Shown piece by piece: positions 5,835-6,637 of a stretch of 6,637 nt of DNA. This DNA is from Rhodobiaceae bacterium (lineage in GTDB: Bacteria; Pseudomonadota; Alphaproteobacteria; Parvibaculales; Parvibaculaceae), in assembly GCA_002746275.1 (NCBI GenBank), contig NVWR01000001.1:758609-765245 (forward strand). The letters run 5' to 3'. A model generated the notes under the pieces. It was not told the origin of the DNA. It ran no database searches and worked only from the letters and a program-made list of their open reading frames with translations. Both the position numbers and the translations under genes were made by a program. Position 1 is the first letter of the stretch. Each line of letters opens with the position of its first letter.

Positions 5835-6485
5835 ATGTCCGATGTAACCAACCAGGCCAACCGCCCAGGAAGATCAAGGGAGCCCATGCTGCAGTCTTCA
5901 CCACATATATCATCGCCAAAAGAACAGACCCGGGATGGCATTGACCGTCGTCAGTATGAGCGGTCATTCGTTCCTGTGGCCGGTCGGCTCTTGCTACCCT
6001 CGGGCGCAGAACATACCTGTCAGGTGGTCGATATTTCAGAAGGTGGCATTGCACTAACTTGCCCTGTCGAAACAGAATTCGGCGACAAAATCATCGTCTA
6101 TCTCGATGATCTCGGTCGATTTGAAGGACAGATCATCCGCTTCATCCCAAATGGTTTTGCCATTGAGACCCAACTTGTCGCGAACCAGCGCCAACGTCTG
6201 GTTGACCGGATAAAATGGCTGAAACAGAAAAAAACAGATGCGGAGCGCCGCTTTTTTCCCCGACGCATCCCCGCGCAAATAGAACTCAGCGACAACACTT
6301 CCATGACAGTTGAAACCGGCACCAAAATCCAATGCACGATTTTGGACATATCCGTAACCGGCGCTCACGTCCAAACCAACAAACGCCCAAGACTGGGTAC
6401 TCATGTGACTGTTGGCAGAATGGTGGGTCGCGTGATGCGTCACACCCTCGAAGGCATCGGGATTGAGTTCGTAACGGCTGGGTAA
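5835..6485 (+). CDS. Tandem PilZ-domain c-di-GMP-binding protein
   Basis: This 216-residue soluble protein consists of two PilZ domains in a row. Domain 1 (about 37-112) has the c-di-GMP motif RQYER (39-43) and DISEGG (66-71). Domain 2 (about 137-213) has RFFPR (139-143) and DISVTG (171-176). Both therefore keep RxxxR and D-x-S-x-x-G, and each should be able to bind c-di-GMP. The linker (113-136) is rich in Gln, Arg and Lys and is probably helical. There is no catalytic or membrane segment, so it is a cytoplasmic receptor whose partner is not visible; motility, adhesion or polysaccharide control is known for PilZ proteins in general. The ATG at 5835 has no Shine-Dalgarno site. ATG 5886 (199 residues) has GGGAG three bases upstream and keeps both domains. 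The gene is divergent from the OmpA-like lipoprotein. Confidence 0.92.
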   Translation: MSDVTNQANRPGRSREPMLQSSPHISSPKEQTRDGIDRRQYERSFVPVAGRLLLPSGAEHTCQVVDISEGGIALTCPVETEFGDKIIVYLDDLGRFEGQIIRFIPNGFAIETQLVANQRQRLVDRIKWLKQKKTDAERRFFPRRIPAQIELSDNTSMTVETGTKIQCTILDISVTGAHVQTNKRPRLGTHVTVGRMVGRVMRHTLEGIGIEFVTAG

Positions 6486-6569
6486 AGCCCGCAGCATTTA
6501 CATCAAAGATGCTCCCCTTTTGACATCAGCATGGGTACACTCCCGCCAAACAAAGAGGCGAGGAGCACA

Positions 6570-6637
6570 ATGTCCCAATCTTTCCTGAACTATAATTTGA
6601 AAAACGATATCGCCGTCCTGCATATGGACGATGGCAA
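6570..6637 (+). CDS. N-terminus of a probable enoyl-CoA hydratase/isomerase (crotonase) family protein, partial
   Basis: Only 22 codons are in view. After MSQSF they read LNYNLKNDIAVLHMDDG, which matches the first two beta strands of crotonase-fold enzymes: a Y-x-L strand, a D-I-A-V-L strand, and then the D-D-G that usually precedes K-x-N. If so, the enzyme acts on acyl-CoA thioesters in the cytoplasm, for example in beta-oxidation. The oxyanion-hole and catalytic regions are off the right edge, so neither the reaction nor the completeness of the gene can be judged. AGGAG four bases before the ATG strongly supports the start. A perfect TTGACA at 6520-6525 is upstream but has no -10 at the right distance. 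The 84-bp gap after the PilZ stop, with its own SD, suggests a separate gene; it might still be cotranscribed. Confidence 0.7.
   Translation, partial: MSQSFLNYNLKNDIAVLHMDDG

Noticed and set aside
6493..6520. AGCAT/ATGCT hairpin followed by CCCCTTTT after the PilZ gene
   Set aside because: The stem is only five bases, partly AT, with a long loop and a C-rich spacer before the T-run; too weak to call a terminator.
6520..6541. TTGACA at 6520 with TACACT at 6536 as a promoter for the crotonase-like gene
   Set aside because: The spacing is only 10 bases, far below the 16-18 needed. No better -10 is visible.

Overview
The window looks like part of a mid-GC alphaproteobacterial chromosome, probably a marine or aquatic Rhodospirillales/Kiloniella/Sneathiella-type lineage. 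This is an inference from the gene families: a PAS_5-type short PAS protein, a lipoprotein of an alphaproteobacterial OmpA family with a DCW...C middle domain, a choline-dehydrogenase-like GMC flavoenzyme and a tandem PilZ protein. No RNA genes, CRISPR array or insertion sequence were found.

Layout from left to right. (1) At the left edge a minus-strand gene starts at 304 and runs off the window. It encodes a signal peptide followed by a very acidic Asp/Trp/Cys segment, an alternating Asp-Val stretch and Asn-Asn-Asn-Thr tandem repeats. (2) A regulatory gap of about 420 bp, with short repeats and a small hairpin, separates it from a divergent plus-strand PAS-domain gene (726-1391). (3) The PAS gene converges, 15 bp stop to stop, on a minus-strand 457-aa pentapeptide-repeat protein (1407-2780). 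(4) A clear Rho-independent terminator (2864-2896, minus) ends the next minus-strand gene, a 547-aa GMC oxidoreductase (2921-4564), and so separates it from the pentapeptide gene. (5) A 217-bp gap with two inverted repeats lies between the GMC gene and an OmpA-family lipoprotein (4782-5636, minus). (6) The lipoprotein is divergent from a plus-strand protein with two complete c-di-GMP-binding PilZ domains (5835-6485). (7) At the right edge the first 22 codons of a plus-strand gene resemble the start of an enoyl-CoA hydratase/isomerase.

The genes do not form one obvious operon or a known named system. Most are single transcription units in alternating orientation. A loose common theme is the cell envelope and signalling: a secreted acidic repeat protein, a PAS sensor-like protein, a peptidoglycan-binding lipoprotein and a c-di-GMP receptor. 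The GMC and crotonase genes are metabolic. The most unusual item is the secreted Asp/Asn-rich protein at the left edge; its function cannot be assigned from what is visible.
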